DNA of 64,000 nucleotides from positions 49,283 to 113,282 of the forward strand of contig CBFDEC010000005.1 in assembly GCA_965603725.1 (NCBI GenBank), in the 5' to 3' direction. Made by a program: the position numbers and the translations under genes. Source of the stretch: JAGGSN01 sp965603725 (GTDB lineage: Bacteria > Zixibacteria > MSB-5A5 > UBA10806 > 4484-95). The notes beneath the pieces were generated by a model. It ran no database searches. It was given only the letters and a program-made list of their open reading frames with translations, and was not told the DNA's origin. This document shows positions 62,413 through 64,000 of this stretch, one piece after another (the first letter of the stretch is position 1; the number at the start of each line of letters is the position of its first letter).

Positions 62413-63861
62413 TTATTTGTAGCTGACAAATTGGATTTTTAAGCCGACCAGGACATTTACAACCGGACCAATCTGATTTTTAAGTCCCCCACGGGCAAGC
62501 ATGATATGAGTGGCATCGGCAAATGTTTCGCCCCAGGTAGGGTCCATCTGAATCCATCGTCCAGTATAAGCCTCTGTCCAGGCATGAAAGACAAAACCTT
62601 CACTATCGGGCCAGTATGCTATACCGGCGGCAATACGAGAGGGAATGCCTGCAGCGCGAAGTAGAGCGACCGCCAGAGCCACGTGTTCGCCGCAATCTCC
62701 TCTACCTGCATTTAAGGTTTGAAGGGCGTTGGAAATATCCGCAGAAAACTCTTTCTTGATATTTTTAAAAACCCAGTCGTTTATCAATTCTGCCGCTTTA
62801 AGGGCATTTGACTCATCGCCGATGATCTCATCAGCCAGTTTTATGACAGCCCGGTTGTCTGACTGTATCAGCGGCTCCGGTTTGAGGTAGATGTCAAATC
62901 CCTTATCGGCAACAGGTGTTTTCTGCTCAGATTGATCCTGCGCCTTCCGCTTAACGATAATTTCGGCGCTGTCAGGTGAAAAGGGTTTAATGGTCAACCA
63001 GTCCGAATCGGGAATTGAGGATATATCATAGCCTGAAACGATATAAACAGCGCTGTCTATATCACGAGGATTGTGCGGACCGTTTTTAGCGGGAATAATG
63101 TTATTCGTTAAAAGATCAAAGCCGGAATCGAGTTTTTTAGCCAACTCTTCAGGCTCCAATTTCATGACCAGGCCTATTTGAACAACGCCCTCTTTGAGAA
63201 TATTACCGTTAATATCAACTGTAATTAAATTTTCTATGTCAATAGCTGGAATACTGTCAAGTACAATGAAAACCTCGGTTGGCGCTCCATTTAATACAAG
63301 TTGCTTCCGATCCTGCACTGTTAGAAGATGTTTAAACCTGTCGGTCAGGGGCGGTTCGGCATCGAAGGAGTAAATTTCATATTTGCTGCCATTTTTAAGT
63401 TTTCTTTCAGCCGCCAGAATTTCTACTTTTAAAACATCGCTTAATTTTTCCACCGGCAGAGGGAAAGCTTTGGTTGATTTCTGTCCGGCGATATCAATAA
63501 CGACATTATATTTGCCATCTTTAACGATACCCTCCACAATAATATCACCGGCCTCATTTGTGTTAATGAATTTATTATATGTCAATTCAGGATTTTCCCC
63601 TTCGTAAGTTCTGGTTTCGAAAGAAAACATTTCGGCCTGAGTTTGATTCATCATAAAAGAGAAAGTCAATTCGGTATTCATTATCCAGCGGGCGCTGTCA
63701 TCTTTTAAAAGCTCGATAGAACAATAGCCGATTTTTTTATCCTGCATATAAACGCCATACCAGTCTTTTCCCAAAAACTTGTCAAACTGGCTGGATGTTA
63801 AGCCTACTGCGGAAAAAGCGGCAATAATAATAGTTATAAAAAATAATTTTAAAAGCCTCAT
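62413..63861 (-). CDS. Exported transglutaminase-like protein (paralogue of the gene at 23741)
   Basis: 482 aa. Signal peptide ends TSS or nearby, with Gln next. The C-terminal transglutaminase-like core has Cys in GRGDCGEHVALAVALL (about 400), His in FVFHAWTEAY and Asp in QMDPTWGE, so the triad is complete. DWYGVYMQDKKIGYC near residue 33 matches the WFDVSINGNKIGYA start of the other copy, and both share the ADATHI element after the Asp. Likely periplasmic; substrate unknown. It is convergent with the DUF4097-like gene. Confidence 0.8.
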   Translation of the reverse strand: MRLLKLFFITIIIAAFSAVGLTSSQFDKFLGKDWYGVYMQDKKIGYCSIELLKDDSARWIMNTELTFSFMMNQTQAEMFSFETRTYEGENPELTYNKFINTNEAGDIIVEGIVKDGKYNVVIDIAGQKSTKAFPLPVEKLSDVLKVEILAAERKLKNGSKYEIYSFDAEPPLTDRFKHLLTVQDRKQLVLNGAPTEVFIVLDSIPAIDIENLITVDINGNILKEGVVQIGLVMKLEPEELAKKLDSGFDLLTNNIIPAKNGPHNPRDIDSAVYIVSGYDISSIPDSDWLTIKPFSPDSAEIIVKRKAQDQSEQKTPVADKGFDIYLKPEPLIQSDNRAVIKLADEIIGDESNALKAAELINDWVFKNIKKEFSADISNALQTLNAGRGDCGEHVALAVALLRAAGIPSRIAAGIAYWPDSEGFVFHAWTEAYTGRWIQMDPTWGETFADATHIMLARGGLKNQIGPVVNVLVGLKIQFVSYK

Positions 63862-63888
63862 TTATTTCTCAATTTTTAAATAAACAAA

Positions 63889-63934
63889 GAGCCACCCGAT
63901 TTGCTAAATTAGCTTGAGAAGCTAAAGGCGGCTC
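63889..63934. repeat. Nested inverted repeat at the window end
   Basis: GAGCC (63889-63893) pairs with GGCTC (63930-63934), enclosing TTAGCTT-GAG-AAGCTAA (63909-63925). A further TCGCC-TTTA-GGCGA hairpin is at 63982-63995. No T-run follows on either strand, so a terminator is unlikely. Nothing else is seen from 63862 to the end. Confidence 0.5.
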
Positions 63935-64000
63935 ATATCGAATAAATTATTGTCCTTTCTCGGGGAATGGGAGAAAAACCCTCGCCTTTAGGCGAAGACT

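Overview
The window reads as chromosomal DNA of a Gram-negative bacterium of the FCB superphylum outside classical Bacteroidetes (Zixibacteria- or Latescibacteria-like; this placement is inference from gene content). Pointers are a full-length SprA/Sov-type T9SS translocon protein, a PorX response regulator beside a PorY-like kinase, a PorV/PorQ outer-membrane protein, a secreted protein with a PNPF/FlgD-like C-terminal domain, a carboxypeptidase-regulatory TonB receptor, a glutaminyl-tRNA synthetase and an M28 glutaminyl-cyclase-like lipoprotein. Base composition is moderate and fairly even. Genes are tightly packed, with many 1-22 bp overlaps and frequent Shine-Dalgarno sites. I found no tRNA or rRNA gene, prophage, insertion sequence or CRISPR array.

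Region 1 (1-8890, +) is the end of a surface-polysaccharide locus: nucleotidyltransferase tail, CDP-glycerol-type polyol-phosphate transferase, three GT4 glycosyltransferases, a GmhB-like phosphatase, an SDR epimerase, and an unusual fusion of a WecA-type phosphoglycosyl transferase to a WbaP-like protein whose own active site is lost. Region 2 (8877-18764, +) holds serS, a PorY-like kinase and porX, then tsaE-tsaB-rimI-accD-folC and uvrB. Region 3 (18764-30026, +) has a lipoprotein, a double-parvulin foldase, a CTP-dependent polyprenol-kinase-like protein, a cold-shock protein, threonine aldolase, a transglutaminase-like protein, an ABC exporter, a GalE-like epimerase, an MBL hydrolase and an OsmC protein.

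Region 4 (30127-43289, -) contains glnS, a 0.9 kb gene-free stretch full of inverted repeats, and a five-gene envelope operon: TonB receptor, CTD-bearing secreted protein, PorV/PorQ protein and two large lipoproteins; a ZU5-like lipoprotein lies upstream. Region 5 (43468-49513, -) is a signalling module: a soluble-adenylyl-cyclase-like protein with ATPase and TPRs, a DUF3307 membrane protein, and a histidine kinase with a cyclic-nucleotide-binding domain. Region 6 (49823-62124) has rpmB (-), then recG, a small protein, a DUF1844 protein, murB, sprA, the glutaminyl-cyclase-like lipoprotein and a DUF4097-like protein (all +). Region 7 is a second transglutaminase-like gene (-).

The recurring theme is the T9SS and envelope: regulator pair, translocon, PorV-type shuttle, a likely cargo with receptor and lipoproteins, and an enzyme that could cyclise N-terminal Gln of exported proteins. 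Four exported proteins here are predicted to begin with Gln after signal-peptide cleavage.
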